Source of the DNA: JAGOCV01 sp049445855
GTDB lineage: Bacteria; Pseudomonadota; Gammaproteobacteria; Burkholderiales; Burkholderiaceae_C
Direction: 5' to 3'
DNA: 64,000 nt
Assembly: GCF_049445855.1 (NCBI RefSeq)
Contig: NZ_JBMSDV010000002.1
Span: forward strand, 372,001-436,000
Shown: positions 16,137 to 24,894 of the stretch, one piece after another
How positions within the stretch are numbered: position 1 is the first letter of the stretch
How the letters are laid out: each line of letters starts with the position of its first letter
The notes under the pieces: generated by a model
Databases searched by the model: none
What the model saw: the letters and a program-made list of their open reading frames with translations, nothing else
Told to the model about the DNA's origin: nothing
Position numbers and translations under genes: made by a program

Positions 16137-17003
16137 TCATCCACGCAAGGTATGGCTTTTCTTGCGCAGTTCGCCGGCCGCGCGTTGCCGTGATGCGGGT
16201 TGCGTCGCCACCTCGCCCGACAGCGTGGCTTTGGGGAACAGTGCCGACGCCGACGTCGCCTGCGCCAGCTCGCTGGCCGTGGCGAGGAGGGCGGGGCCCA
16301 TCTCCAGCAGTTTCTGCTCGGACAACCTCACCGAGGGGCCAGCCACGACAACCAGACCGACCACGGCGCCACTGCGCGAGCGCACTGGCGCGGCGATGGC
16401 GCTCATCCACGGCGTGAACATGTCGCGCACCAGGCTGAAGCCGCGCTTGCGATGCTCGCGCAGCATTTTCAGCAAACCGCTTGCTCCCTTGGGCGCGTTG
16501 GGGCCGAAGTCGGGCGATTTGCCGAAGCCTTGCCGCGCGACGATCTCGAGTGCTTCGTCTTCGGGCATGGTCATCAGCCAGGCGTGACCCGCCGCGCTGC
16601 AGGACAACTGCAGGTCCGTGCCCATGTCGGGGTCGTACTTGAGCGCAGAGCGCGAGCCCTGCGCCTTGGCGACGAGCGTGAGGCGCTCGCCGTCGACGAT
16701 GGCCAGGCGCGCGAGTTCCTTCGTGCTCTCGGCCAGTTGTTCGAGCAGGGGCTGTGCAATGTCCACCACACCGGATTTGCTCAGATAGCTCAGGCCCAGC
16801 GCGGCCAGCTTGGTGGTGAGTGCGTAATCGCCGTGCATGCGTGTCTGCCGCACGAAGCCGAAACGGATGAGTTCGCCCAGCAGGCGATGGCAGCCGCTGC
16901 GCGTGAGGTTCATTTCGTCGGCGATCTGCGCCAGCGGCACGCCGTCCGGGTAATCGGCCAGGAACTGCAGCAGCAGAAGCGACTTTTCGACAGAACTGCT
17001 CAT
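16137..17003 (-). CDS. IclR family regulator 1
   Basis: A 288-residue regulator. The N-terminal winged helix (about 1-65) contains LAQIADEMNLTRSGCHRLLG, and the C-terminal IclR effector domain has GERLTLVAKAQGS and CSAAGHAWL. The last 35 residues are a basic tail absent from its neighbour. It is divergent from a TRAP receptor gene at 17165, with two inverted repeats between. It closely resembles the IclR protein at 18960-19781 over the whole effector domain, which suggests a duplicated module. Confidence 0.9.
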   Translation of the reverse strand: MSSSVEKSLLLLQFLADYPDGVPLAQIADEMNLTRSGCHRLLGELIRFGFVRQTRMHGDYALTTKLAALGLSYLSKSGVVDIAQPLLEQLAESTKELARLAIVDGERLTLVAKAQGSRSALKYDPDMGTDLQLSCSAAGHAWLMTMPEDEALEIVARQGFGKSPDFGPNAPKGASGLLKMLREHRKRGFSLVRDMFTPWMSAIAAPVRSRSGAVVGLVVVAGPSVRLSEQKLLEMGPALLATASELAQATSASALFPKATLSGEVATQPASRQRAAGELRKKSHTLRG

Positions 17004-17040
17004 GCTTGCTCCTCTACAGGCCGTCAGACCGCGTTGAAAA

Positions 17041-17091
17041 CGTGAATTCTATTCACGAAATGAACACGATCCACTTTTCTTTTGTGGATCG
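17041..17091. promoter_or_regulatory. Two inverted repeats between IclR 1 and TRAP receptor 1
   Basis: CGTGAAT-TCT-ATTCACG (17041-17057) has perfect 7-base arms. CGATCCAC and GTGGATCG (17067-17091) are 8-base arms 9 bases apart. Both lie in the divergent promoter region; the first has the size and symmetry of IclR sites. Confidence 0.5.
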
Positions 17092-17164
17092 AGGTCGAGT
17101 CCCTAGCATTCGTTTCGCGGCCGGCAAGAGCCGGCGAAATTCAACCAGACACATGGAGACAGAC

Positions 17165-18193
17165 ATGAATGCTATGAACTGGAGGCGTGGCCTCATCGGT
17201 GCCGTTGCCGCGGCCGCCATGCTGTGCGCAGCCGCGCCCGCCCTGGCGCAGGACATCAAGGAGCGCAACCTGCGCTTCGCCTTCAGCCTGGCGAAGGACC
17301 ATCCGCTGGGGCAGGGTGCACAGAAATTTGCCGACCTCGTGGCGCAGAAGAGCGAGGGCAAACTGAAGGTGACGCTGTTCCCCAATGCCGTGTTGGGCAG
17401 CGATCCGCAGAACCTGTCGGCCGTGCGCGGTGGCACGCTCGATTTCACGTCCATGGCGACCGGCCTGCTGGCAGGCATCGACAAGGGTTTCATGATCTTC
17501 GACTTCCCGTTCCTGTTCGGCACGCCGCAGGAAGCATTCGCGATCTCCGACGGCCCGGTCGGCACGCGCCTGCAGGCACGCCTGCAGGACCATGGCCTCG
17601 TGGGCCTGGGCATCTGGGACCTCGGTTTCCGCAACATGACGAACAGCCGCCGCCCCATCACCAAGATGGAAGACGTGCAGGGCCTGAAGATCCGCGTGAT
17701 CGCCTCGCCGATCTATCTCGAGTTGTTCAACACGCTTGGTGCCAACCCCGTGCCGATGACCTTCGGCGAGCTGTACGGCGCGCTCGAGTCCAAGGCCGTG
17801 GACGGGCAGGAGAACCCGGTCGGCGTGATCGAATCCGCCAAGTTCGCCGAAGTGCAGAAGTTCCTGTCCATCACGCGTCACGTGTACACCGGCATGCCGC
17901 TGCTCATGAGCAAGAAGACGTGGGACTCGCTCTCGCCGCGTGAGCAGGGCATCATCAAGGCCGCCGCCGACGAAGCACGTGCCGAAGAACGCAGGATCTC
18001 GCAGCAGACCGAAGCCAGGGCGATCGAAGGCCTGCGCAAGACGATGCAGGTCAACGAACTGTCTGCGGCGGAACTTGCGCGCCTGCGCCAGAAAGTCGTG
18101 CCCGTCGTCGAGAAGTTCAGCGGCGAAGTCGGCCCGGCGCTGGTGCAGGAAGTCAACGCAGAACTGGCACGCCTGCGCGCCACGAAGCAGTAA
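17165..18193 (+). CDS. TRAP transporter receptor DctP-like 1
   Basis: A 342-residue periplasmic receptor. A signal peptide ends near residue 31 (PALAQ). The mature part shows the DctP hallmarks: DLGFRNMTNSRRPI, GLKIRVIASPIY with the arginine that clamps the ligand carboxylate, and ELYGALESKAVDGQENP. GGAGA lies before the chosen ATG (17165); the long upstream frame runs through operator DNA. No DctQ/DctM genes follow it directly; the nearest set is at 21371-23163. It may share that permease or be an orphan. The ligand is unknown. Confidence 0.9.
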   Translation: MNAMNWRRGLIGAVAAAAMLCAAAPALAQDIKERNLRFAFSLAKDHPLGQGAQKFADLVAQKSEGKLKVTLFPNAVLGSDPQNLSAVRGGTLDFTSMATGLLAGIDKGFMIFDFPFLFGTPQEAFAISDGPVGTRLQARLQDHGLVGLGIWDLGFRNMTNSRRPITKMEDVQGLKIRVIASPIYLELFNTLGANPVPMTFGELYGALESKAVDGQENPVGVIESAKFAEVQKFLSITRHVYTGMPLLMSKKTWDSLSPREQGIIKAAADEARAEERRISQQTEARAIEGLRKTMQVNELSAAELARLRQKVVPVVEKFSGEVGPALVQEVNAELARLRATKQ

Positions 18194-18212
18194 CGCGACC
18201 GGTCAGGCGAAG

Positions 18213-18932
18213 ATGGCTTTGCAAGGACAGGCGGCCGTCGCAATGTGGTGGCACATCGCGACGGACCAGCGCGAGGAGTTTCTGGACTGGCATACGCACG
18301 AGCACCTGCCGGAGCGCCTGGGCATTCCCGGCTTCGAGCGTGGCTCGCGCTGGGCGAGCACCGCGAACGCGACTGGGTTCTTCGTGATGTACGAGCTCGA
18401 GACGCCGCTGGTGCTCATGGGAGCGGACTACCTCGCGCGGCTCAACAACCCGACGCCGTGGTCGCAGAAGATGATGCCGCATCACCAGCGCATGGTGCGC
18501 AGCCTCACGCAGGTGGTGACCAGCCACGGCGGCGGCTTGTGCAGCCATCTGCTCACGCTGCGGTTGTCGCCGTCCCAGGGGCGCGAGTCCGCCTTGCGCA
18601 CTTGGCTGCGCGATGCCTTGCAGGCGCTGCCGATGACGCGTGGCCTCTCGGGCGCGCACCTGTTGGAGACCATGCCGTTCCCCGGCGCGGTGCAGACGAC
18701 GGAGCAGCGTATCCGCGGCGGCGACGCGACGGCAGACTGGATCGTGCTGGTGTCGGGTTACAGCGCCGAGGCGTTGCAGGCGCTCGGGAACGATGCGTTG
18801 AGTGACGGGGTCTTGCTGGCGGCTGGCGCAAAGCCTGGCGTCGAGCGGCAGGTCTTCAGCCTGTCGGCCAGCCTGAGCCGCGCCGACGTTCCGCTTGCAA
18901 GCGGTCTGGGCGCAGCGGCAAGAGCAGCCTGA
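18213..18932 (+). CDS. Unknown protein with EthD-like alpha/beta-barrel features
   Basis: A 239-residue protein I do not recognise with certainty. The N-terminal part has FLDWHTHEHLPERLGIPGF and GSRWAS, which recalls EthD/Dabb-type dimeric alpha-beta barrels where a WHTHEH-like motif shapes a small-molecule pocket. The pattern partly repeats in the second half (GLSGAHLLET). It starts 20 bases after the TRAP receptor stop and is probably co-transcribed, so it may act on the imported compound. No signal peptide or membrane helix is seen. Confidence 0.6.
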   Translation: MALQGQAAVAMWWHIATDQREEFLDWHTHEHLPERLGIPGFERGSRWASTANATGFFVMYELETPLVLMGADYLARLNNPTPWSQKMMPHHQRMVRSLTQVVTSHGGGLCSHLLTLRLSPSQGRESALRTWLRDALQALPMTRGLSGAHLLETMPFPGAVQTTEQRIRGGDATADWIVLVSGYSAEALQALGNDALSDGVLLAAGAKPGVERQVFSLSASLSRADVPLASGLGAAARAA

Positions 18933-18959
18933 ATGACGTCGTCCGCCGCCCGCAGGTCT

Positions 18960-19781
18960 TCAGGCGAGTGCTGCTTTCGTTCCGCCGGCGCCGCTTCTGG
19001 TGCCACTGCGCACGAAGATCGGCGATGCCCGGCTCGCCATCGCGAGTTCGGCCGTCATGGCCAGCAGCGGCGCACCGAGCTCCAGCATGCGCGCTTCGGT
19101 CAGGCGCACGTTCGGTCCCGCGATGGTGATCACGCCGATCGCGGCTTCGCCTTCCCGTTGCACCGGCGCGGCCATGGCGGACATGCCCGGCGCGAACATC
19201 TCGTTGATCATGCTGAAGCCGCGCTTGCGTGTTTCCTTGAAGATGCGCGAGAGCTGCGCCATCGTCGTCGGCGCTTTCGGTCCGAATTGTTCGGCGCTGC
19301 CGAAGCCCTGGTGCAACACGATCTCCATCGCACGTTCCTCGGGCAACGTGGACAGCCAGGCGTGACCGGCCGCGCTGCAGGACAGTCGCACGTCGGTGCC
19401 GGTGTCGGGGTCGTAGCGCAGGCCGCTTTTCGCGCCCTGCATCTTGGCGACAAAGGTCAGTCGCTCGCCGTCGACGATGGCCAGGCGCACGAGCTCACCG
19501 GAGATCGTGGCCATGCGGTCGATGATCGGTTGCGCGATGTCGATGATGCCGGAGCTGCTCAGGTAGTTGAGGCCGAGCGCCGCGAGCTTGGTGGTCAAGG
19601 CGTAGTCGCCGTGCTCCCGCATCTGGCGCACATAGCCGCACTCGATCAACTCGACCAGAACGCGGTGGCACGCACTGCGCGGAATGCCCAGCTCGTCCGC
19701 GATGGAGGCCATGGGCATGCCCTCGGGGCGAGCCGCGAGGTATTCGACGATCTGGAATGAACGGACAAGCGCGTTGGCCAT
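18960..19781 (-). CDS. IclR family regulator 2
   Basis: A 273-residue regulator with the same architecture as IclR 1: winged helix (MASIADELGIPRSACHRVLV) and effector domain (GERLTFVAKMQGAKSGLRYD, CSAAGHAWL). Stretches such as HGDYALTTKLAALGL are identical in the two. The start is the ATG at 19781 behind CGGAGA; the longer frame upstream crosses the operator region. It is divergent from the TRAP operon at 19874 and is its likely regulator. Confidence 0.9.
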   Translation of the reverse strand: MANALVRSFQIVEYLAARPEGMPMASIADELGIPRSACHRVLVELIECGYVRQMREHGDYALTTKLAALGLNYLSSSGIIDIAQPIIDRMATISGELVRLAIVDGERLTFVAKMQGAKSGLRYDPDTGTDVRLSCSAAGHAWLSTLPEERAMEIVLHQGFGSAEQFGPKAPTTMAQLSRIFKETRKRGFSMINEMFAPGMSAMAAPVQREGEAAIGVITIAGPNVRLTEARMLELGAPLLAMTAELAMASRASPIFVRSGTRSGAGGTKAALA

Positions 19782-19826
19782 GGGGTCTCCGAAACAGATT
19801 GCATCATATCGAAATTCTTGAATAGA

Positions 19827-19848
19827 ATTCCAACTGGAATCAGATTCC
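19827..19848. promoter_or_regulatory. Overlapping palindromes between IclR 2 and TRAP receptor 2
   Basis: ATTCCA-AC-TGGAAT (19827-19840) overlaps GGAAT-CAG-ATTCC (19836-19848); ATTCT-TGAAT-AGAAT lies just upstream. Palindromes of this size next to an iclR-type gene are typical operators. Confidence 0.5.
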
Positions 19849-19873
19849 ATTTTTATTTTCACAGGAGACAACC

Positions 19874-20881
19874 TTGAAGAAATTCGCTCGCGCGGCGCTT
19901 GCCGCATCCCTTGCCGCATTCATTTCCTTCAGCGTCAGCGCACAGGACGTGCAGGAACGGACCATCAAGTTCGGCCACCTCAACAACCCCGATCACCCGG
20001 TCAGCTTCGGCGTGAAGCGCTTCGCCGAACTGCTGGCTGCCAAGAGCGGCGGCAAGCTGAAGGTGCAGGAATATCCGTCGAACCAGTTGGGCAACGAACT
20101 GCAGCAGCAGTCTGCGCTGCAGGGCGGCGTACAGGAGATGTCGGCGCCCAGCACCAGCTCGCTGGCCGGTATCGTGAAGGAATTCGGTCTCGTCGATTTC
20201 CCGTTCGCCGTGGCCAACTTCGCGCAGGCCGATGCACTGCTGGACGGCCCGCTCGGCCAGGCACTGATCGCCAAGCTGCCGGAGAAGGGCCTCGTCGCGC
20301 TCGGCTACTGGGACCTGGGCTTCCGCAACGTCACCAACAGCAAGCATCCCATCAATAAGCCTGAAGACCTGAGTGGCGTGAAGATCCGCGTGATTCCCAA
20401 CCCGGTCTTCCTGGAAACCTTCAAGGCCTTCAACGCGAACCCCGTGCCGATGCCCTTCACCGAGCTCTACGGTGCGCTGGAGTCCAAGGCTGTGGACGGC
20501 CAGGAAAACCCGTTCGCAGTGATCCTGTCGAACAAGTTCTTCGAAGTGAACAAGTTCGTCAGCGCCACCAACCACGTGTACGCAGCCAACATCATGCTGG
20601 TCAGCAAGCGCTTCTGGGACCGCCTGTCGCCCACGGAGCAACGCATGATGAATGAAGCCGCCAACGAAGCGCGTGGCTACCAGCGCCAGGTGAGCCGCGC
20701 TGCCGCAGCGAAGGCCGTCGGTGAACTCCAGGCCAAGGGCATGCAGTACAACGAAGTCGCGCCGGCGGAGCAAGCCCGCATGCGCCAGATCGCCAAGCCG
20801 GTGACCGACAAGTTCGCCGCCACCTACGACCCCGCCATCGTCAAGCTCTACAACGACGAATTGGCCCGCATCCGCAAGTAA
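19874..20881 (+). CDS. TRAP transporter receptor DctP-like 2 (TTG start)
   Basis: A 335-residue periplasmic receptor with a signal peptide (KKFARAALAASLAAFISFSV, cleaved near SAQ). It is similar to receptor 1: DLGFRNVTNSKHPI, GVKIRVIPNPVF and ELYGALESKAVDGQENP align without gaps. The start codon is TTG at 19874, well supported by AGGAG 7 bases upstream. It heads a compact operon with aroQ, dctQ-like and dctM-like genes, so this is a complete TRAP system. The aroQ link suggests a cyclic polyol acid such as quinate, shikimate or dehydroquinate as ligand (inference). Confidence 0.92.
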   Translation: MKKFARAALAASLAAFISFSVSAQDVQERTIKFGHLNNPDHPVSFGVKRFAELLAAKSGGKLKVQEYPSNQLGNELQQQSALQGGVQEMSAPSTSSLAGIVKEFGLVDFPFAVANFAQADALLDGPLGQALIAKLPEKGLVALGYWDLGFRNVTNSKHPINKPEDLSGVKIRVIPNPVFLETFKAFNANPVPMPFTELYGALESKAVDGQENPFAVILSNKFFEVNKFVSATNHVYAANIMLVSKRFWDRLSPTEQRMMNEAANEARGYQRQVSRAAAAKAVGELQAKGMQYNEVAPAEQARMRQIAKPVTDKFAATYDPAIVKLYNDELARIRK

Positions 20882-20900
20882 GCGAAAGCAAAGCGACTTC

Positions 20901-21362
20901 ATGAAATTCCTGGTACTTCACGGCCCGAACCTCAACCTGTTCGGGCGGCGGGAGCCGCACATCTACGGCACGACCACGCTGGCCGAGATCAACGAGCGGC
21001 TCCAGGGCCTGGCGCGCGAGCTGGATGTCGAACTCGAGATCCACCAGTCCAACCACGAGGGGACACTGGTGGACCGCTTCCACGACAACATCGACATCGC
21101 CGACGGTGCGCTGCTCAATCCTGCGGGGTTGACGCAGCATGGCGTGTCGCTGCACGACGCGATCAAGGCGATGCCGTTCCCGGTGCTGGAAATCCACATG
21201 TCCAACATCGGCGCGCGCGAGCCGTGGCGGCATCACTCCATCATCTCGCCCGCGGTGAAGGCCACCATCCAGGGGCTCGGCTGGCGCTCGTACACGGCGG
21301 GCCTGCGCGCGCTGGTGGAGATCGTGCGCGAGGGCAAGGCAGCTGCTGCCAGGGCGGCGTGA
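20901..21362 (+). CDS. aroQ: Type II 3-dehydroquinate dehydratase
   Basis: A 153-residue dodecameric enzyme that interconverts 3-dehydroquinate and 3-dehydroshikimate. All active-site segments are visible: NLNLFGRREPHIYG with catalytic arginine and tyrosine, HQSNHEG, LNPAGLTQHGVSLHDA and EIHMSNIGAREPWRHHS. Type II enzymes serve aromatic amino acid synthesis or, in catabolic clusters, quinate breakdown to protocatechuate. Being placed between a TRAP receptor and its membrane subunits under IclR control points to the catabolic role. Confidence 0.93.
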   Translation: MKFLVLHGPNLNLFGRREPHIYGTTTLAEINERLQGLARELDVELEIHQSNHEGTLVDRFHDNIDIADGALLNPAGLTQHGVSLHDAIKAMPFPVLEIHMSNIGAREPWRHHSIISPAVKATIQGLGWRSYTAGLRALVEIVREGKAAAARAA

Positions 21363-21370
21363 GGGGCACC

Positions 21371-21886
21371 ATGGACAAGGCGTTTCGTTACTATTGCCGC
21401 GCCCTCGAGGCGCTGATCGCCGCGGGCCTGTTCGTGATGGTGGTGCTGGTGTTCGGGAATGTGGCCCTGCGCTACATCTTCAACTCCGGCATCTCCGTCT
21501 CGGAAGAGATGTCGCGCTGGTTCTTCATCTGGATCACGTTCCTGGGCGCCATCGTCGCATTGCGTGAGCGGGCCCACCTGGGCACGAGCATGCTGCTCGA
21601 TCGGCTGAACAGCACAGGCAAGAAGGTATGCCTGGTCATCGCCTACGTGATGATGATCGGCACGAGCTGGCTGGTGCTGCGCGGTGCCTGGGAGCAGGCG
21701 CGCATCAACCTGGACGTGACGGCGCCGTCGAGCGGCGCGTCCATGGCCATCTTCTATGCAAGCGGCATCGTGTTCGCGGTCTCGGCAATCCTCATCCTGC
21801 TGGCCGATCTCTGGGGGCTGGTCAGCGGCAGGATTACGCCCGAGGCGCTTGCTGCCATGCGCGAGTCCGAGGAGGAGCCGGCATGA
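21371..21886 (+). CDS. TRAP transporter small membrane subunit (DctQ-like)
   Basis: A 171-residue inner-membrane protein with four predicted helices, starting at AGLFVMVVLVFGNVALRYIF. The family motif ISVSEEMSRWFFIWITFLGA (about 44-63) is typical of DctQ. It begins 8 bases after aroQ and overlaps the DctM-like gene by four bases (ATGA), so the two subunits are translationally coupled. Confidence 0.9.
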   Translation: MDKAFRYYCRALEALIAAGLFVMVVLVFGNVALRYIFNSGISVSEEMSRWFFIWITFLGAIVALRERAHLGTSMLLDRLNSTGKKVCLVIAYVMMIGTSWLVLRGAWEQARINLDVTAPSSGASMAIFYASGIVFAVSAILILLADLWGLVSGRITPEALAAMRESEEEPA

Positions 21887-23163
21887 CGATCCTCATCTTC
21901 GTGGGCACCCTGCTGGGCGCGATGGCCCTGGGCATCCCGATCGCGTTTTCGCTGCTGGTCAGCGGCGTGGCACTCATGTGGCATCTGGACCTGTTCGACG
22001 CGCAGATCCTTGCCCAGAACCTGATCAACGGCGCGGACAGCTTTCCGTTGCTCGCCGCGCCGTTCTTCATCCTGGCCGGCGAAATCATGAACGTCGGTGG
22101 ACTTTCGCGCCGCATCGTCAATCTGGCACTCACGCTTGTCGGCCATGTGCGCGGCGGCCTGGGTTACGTGACCATCATCGCGGCGTGCCTGCTGGCTGCG
22201 CTGTCCGGCTCGGCCGTGGCCGATGCCGCTGCCTTGACGGCGCTGCTGCTGCCGATGATGGTGGCAGCAGGGCATGACCGTGCGCGGTCGGCGGGGTTGA
22301 TCGCTTCGGCCAGCATCATCGCGCCGGTGATCCCGCCCAGCATCGGCTTCGTGATCTTCGGTGTCGCTGCCAACGTGTCGGTGTCCAAGCTGTTCCTCGC
22401 GGGCATCGCCCCGGGGTTCATGCTGGGCGCGGCGTTGTGGCTCACCTGGTGGTGGCTGGTCCGCCGCGAAAAGGTGGAGGCGCCGCCCCGCAAGAGCACG
22501 GTGGAAATGATGCGTGCATTGCGCGAAGCGAGCTGGGCGCTGGTGCTGCCTGTCATCATCATCGTCGGCCTGAAGTTCGGTGTCTTCACGCCGACGGAGG
22601 CTGCGGTGGTCGCGGCGGTCTATGCGCTGTTCATCTCGACCGTCGTGTACCGCGAACTCAAGTGGCACCAGCTTTACCGCGTGTTCGTTGCGGCTGCCAA
22701 GACGAGTGCGGTGGTCATGCTGCTTGTGGCCGCCGCAATGGTGAGCGCGTGGCTGATCACCGTGGCCGATCTGCCGTCCAAGGTGGTGTCGCTGCTGCAG
22801 CCTTTCATCGACAACCCCAGATTGCTGATGTTCGCGATCATGGTGCTCGTGATGGTGGTCGGCACCGCGCTCGACATGACGCCGACCATCCTCATCCTCA
22901 CGCCCGTGCTGATGCCCGTGGTGAAGGCGGCTGGCATCGATCCGGTCTACTTCGGTGTGCTGTTCATCATGAACAATGCCATCGGGCTCATCACGCCGCC
23001 CGTGGGCGTGGTGCTCAACGCGGTCGCAGGTGTCGGCAAGATCAAGATGGATGACGTCACCCGCGGCGTACTGCCGTTCATGGCCGCCCAGTTCGCGCTG
23101 ATCATCCTCATGGTGATGTTCCCGCAACTGGTGACCGTGCCGGCGAAGTGGTTCACCGGTTGA
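21883..23163 (+). CDS. TRAP transporter large membrane subunit (DctM-like)
   Basis: A 426-residue permease of the DctM family with about 12-13 membrane helices, which uses a sodium or proton gradient to import the ligand brought by the receptor. Conserved features are LGIPIAFSLLVSG, LAGEIMNVGGLSRR, LSGSAVADAAALTALLLPMM and the C-terminal NNAIGLITPPVGVVLNAVAG. It is the last gene of the operon. Confidence 0.94.
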   Translation: MTILIFVGTLLGAMALGIPIAFSLLVSGVALMWHLDLFDAQILAQNLINGADSFPLLAAPFFILAGEIMNVGGLSRRIVNLALTLVGHVRGGLGYVTIIAACLLAALSGSAVADAAALTALLLPMMVAAGHDRARSAGLIASASIIAPVIPPSIGFVIFGVAANVSVSKLFLAGIAPGFMLGAALWLTWWWLVRREKVEAPPRKSTVEMMRALREASWALVLPVIIIVGLKFGVFTPTEAAVVAAVYALFISTVVYRELKWHQLYRVFVAAAKTSAVVMLLVAAAMVSAWLITVADLPSKVVSLLQPFIDNPRLLMFAIMVLVMVVGTALDMTPTILILTPVLMPVVKAAGIDPVYFGVLFIMNNAIGLITPPVGVVLNAVAGVGKIKMDDVTRGVLPFMAAQFALIILMVMFPQLVTVPAKWFTG

Positions 23164-23196
23164 GCCGGCCCTGACCGGCCCGCATGAAAGGCGGGG

Positions 23197-23913
23197 TTAC
23201 TTGCCCGTGACCGCTGCGGCTTCCAGCGATTCGAAGCGGTAACCCTGTCCGTACACCGCCGTGAGGCGGAAGCCGTTTTCCGGCCGCAGGCCGAGCAGCG
23301 AGCGCACTTTGGAGATGTGCGTGTCCAGCGTGCGCGACATCACGTCCGGGCTGGACTGGTTGCTTGCGCTCCACATCGTGTCCAGCAGATGCTGGCGCGA
23401 CAGCAGCCGCCCCATGTTGGAAAACAGGAAGAACGCGAGGTCGAACTCCTTCTGCGTGAGCGTCACCGGTGACCCGTCGATCTCCACGCGCCGGTCGGCC
23501 GGAAAGAAGTGGAACCGTCCCCATTCCTTTTGCTGCACCTTGCTGACCGGGTAAACGCGCCGCAGGAGGGCCTGAACGCGTGCAGCCAGTTCACCCACGC
23601 GCATCGGCTTGATCATGAAATCGTCTGCGCCGCAGGACAGGCCCTCGACGACGTCCTGTTCCTGATTGCGGTTGGTGAGGAAAAGGACCGGAATGCGGTC
23701 CTTGTAGTTGCTCCGGATCCACCTGACGATCTCCGGGCCGCTGGTATCGGGTAGATGCCAGTCGAGGATGAGCAGGTCGTAGGTTTCCCGTCGCAGCTCG
23801 TGCAGCAGCGCCAGGCCTTTGGAGAAAAGTCGGCAGTCGTGGCCGATGGCTTCCAGCGTCGCACGTGTGAGCTCGAGCTGGCTCAGGTCGTCATCCAGTA
23901 CAGCGATTCTCAT
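23197..23913 (-). CDS. OmpR/PhoB-type response regulator, orphan
   Basis: A 238-residue two-domain regulator. The receiver domain (1-118) has the acidic pocket LDDD (7-9), phospho-acceptor Asp51 in LLILDW, the switch residues (LFLTN) and KP at the end. The C-terminal winged helix has VTLTQKEFDLAFFLFSN and RTLDTHISKVRSLLGL, the DNA-recognition helix of OmpR proteins. The start at 23913 follows GGAGGGG. No kinase gene is adjacent, so its partner lies elsewhere. It converges on the TRAP operon. Confidence 0.9.
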   Translation of the reverse strand: MRIAVLDDDLSQLELTRATLEAIGHDCRLFSKGLALLHELRRETYDLLILDWHLPDTSGPEIVRWIRSNYKDRIPVLFLTNRNQEQDVVEGLSCGADDFMIKPMRVGELAARVQALLRRVYPVSKVQQKEWGRFHFFPADRRVEIDGSPVTLTQKEFDLAFFLFSNMGRLLSRQHLLDTMWSASNQSSPDVMSRTLDTHISKVRSLLGLRPENGFRLTAVYGQGYRFESLEAAAVTGK

Positions 23914-24079
23914 GTTGTTCCCCTCCATTCAACGCGTCATGCAGCGTGAGCACATGAACATGGGGCGCATCGTAGGCGCGTGATGGGAAGAGGGAAAGTC
24001 TAGTGACGAACGATGAGAAATGGCCTCGAAAAATGTCAAGGATTGATAACTCCGGACCTGTTTCCGGCCCGCGTTTCAC

Positions 24080-24370
24080 TTACAAATCGAAGCGTGGAAC
24101 CCACTCGACACAAAGCGTGAGGTTGCTCGTGGGACGTGCCACGCAGGGAAGGATCCAGCCTTCCTTTTTTTCTTCGGCACTGACGCCGGGCCATTCGATG
24201 TCGTAGCGCACGGTGCCTTCGGTGGACTGGACGATGCAGGTGCGGCAGGTGCCGTTGCGGCACGAGCTCGGCAGTGCGATGCCGGCCGCTTCTGCCGATT
24301 GGAGCAAGGGGCGATCCGGCAATGCTTCGAATGCGATGCCGGCGGGGTCCAGCTTCACTTCGAACGTCAT
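24080..24370 (-). CDS. Plant-type [2Fe-2S] ferredoxin
   Basis: A 96-residue electron carrier. Cysteines 37, 42 and 45 (SSCRNGTCRTC) and Cys76 form the C-x4-C-x2-C-xn-C cluster of chloroplast-type ferredoxins. It stands four bases after the CreA gene. There is no reductase next to it, so its partner enzyme is unknown. Confidence 0.88.
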   Translation of the reverse strand: MTFEVKLDPAGIAFEALPDRPLLQSAEAAGIALPSSCRNGTCRTCIVQSTEGTVRYDIEWPGVSAEEKKEGWILPCVARPTSNLTLCVEWVPRFDL

Positions 24371-24374
24371 GACG

Positions 24375-24860
24375 TCACTTCACGGGGATCGCTGTTGCGC
24401 GGTCGATGGGCACGGCGGTGATGCTGTTCATCGGTGATCCATCGACCAGGCGTTCCGAATAGGTCAGATAGGCGAGCGTGTTGCGTTGGGTGTCGACCAT
24501 GCGGACGATGCGCAACCGCTTGAAGAGCACCGACATGCGTTCGCTGAACACTTCCTCCTGGCGGGGCAGGGGTTGCCTGAACGTGATCGGGCCCACCTGC
24601 CGGCAGGCGATCGAGGCTTCGGCCTTGTCTTCGGCGAGACCGAGTGCGCCCGAGATGCCGCCGGTGCGCGCGCGCGAGACATAGCACGTGACGCCTGCGA
24701 CCTTCGGGTCGTCGTAGGCTTCGACCACGATCTTGTGATCCGGCCCGATGAGCTGGAAGGCGGTATCGACGTCGCCGATCTTCTGGGCCGAAGCCGCCGG
24801 GACGATGAACATCGCCAGCAGTGCGGGCAGGACGAAACGCCAGTCGGGGGTGGACTTCAT
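24375..24860 (-). CDS. creA: CreA family periplasmic protein
   Basis: A 161-residue protein with an N-terminal signal peptide (cleavage near PAASAQ). CreA hallmarks are KIVVEAYDDPKVAGVTCYVS near the start and SVLFKRLRIVRMVDTQRNTL in the second half. The molecular role of CreA is not established. The start is the ATG at 24860 behind AAGGTA; an in-frame upstream start lacks the signal-peptide logic. It is followed after four bases by the ferredoxin gene. Confidence 0.88.
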   Translation of the reverse strand: MKSTPDWRFVLPALLAMFIVPAASAQKIGDVDTAFQLIGPDHKIVVEAYDDPKVAGVTCYVSRARTGGISGALGLAEDKAEASIACRQVGPITFRQPLPRQEEVFSERMSVLFKRLRIVRMVDTQRNTLAYLTYSERLVDGSPMNSITAVPIDRATAIPVK

Positions 24861-24894
24861 CAAAGTACCTTTTCCGGTGTGTCTGCGACGCGAC

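Noticed and set aside
23164..23190. Hairpin after the first TRAP operon as terminator
   Set aside because: The GCCGG/CCGGC stem is only five bases and has no T tract.
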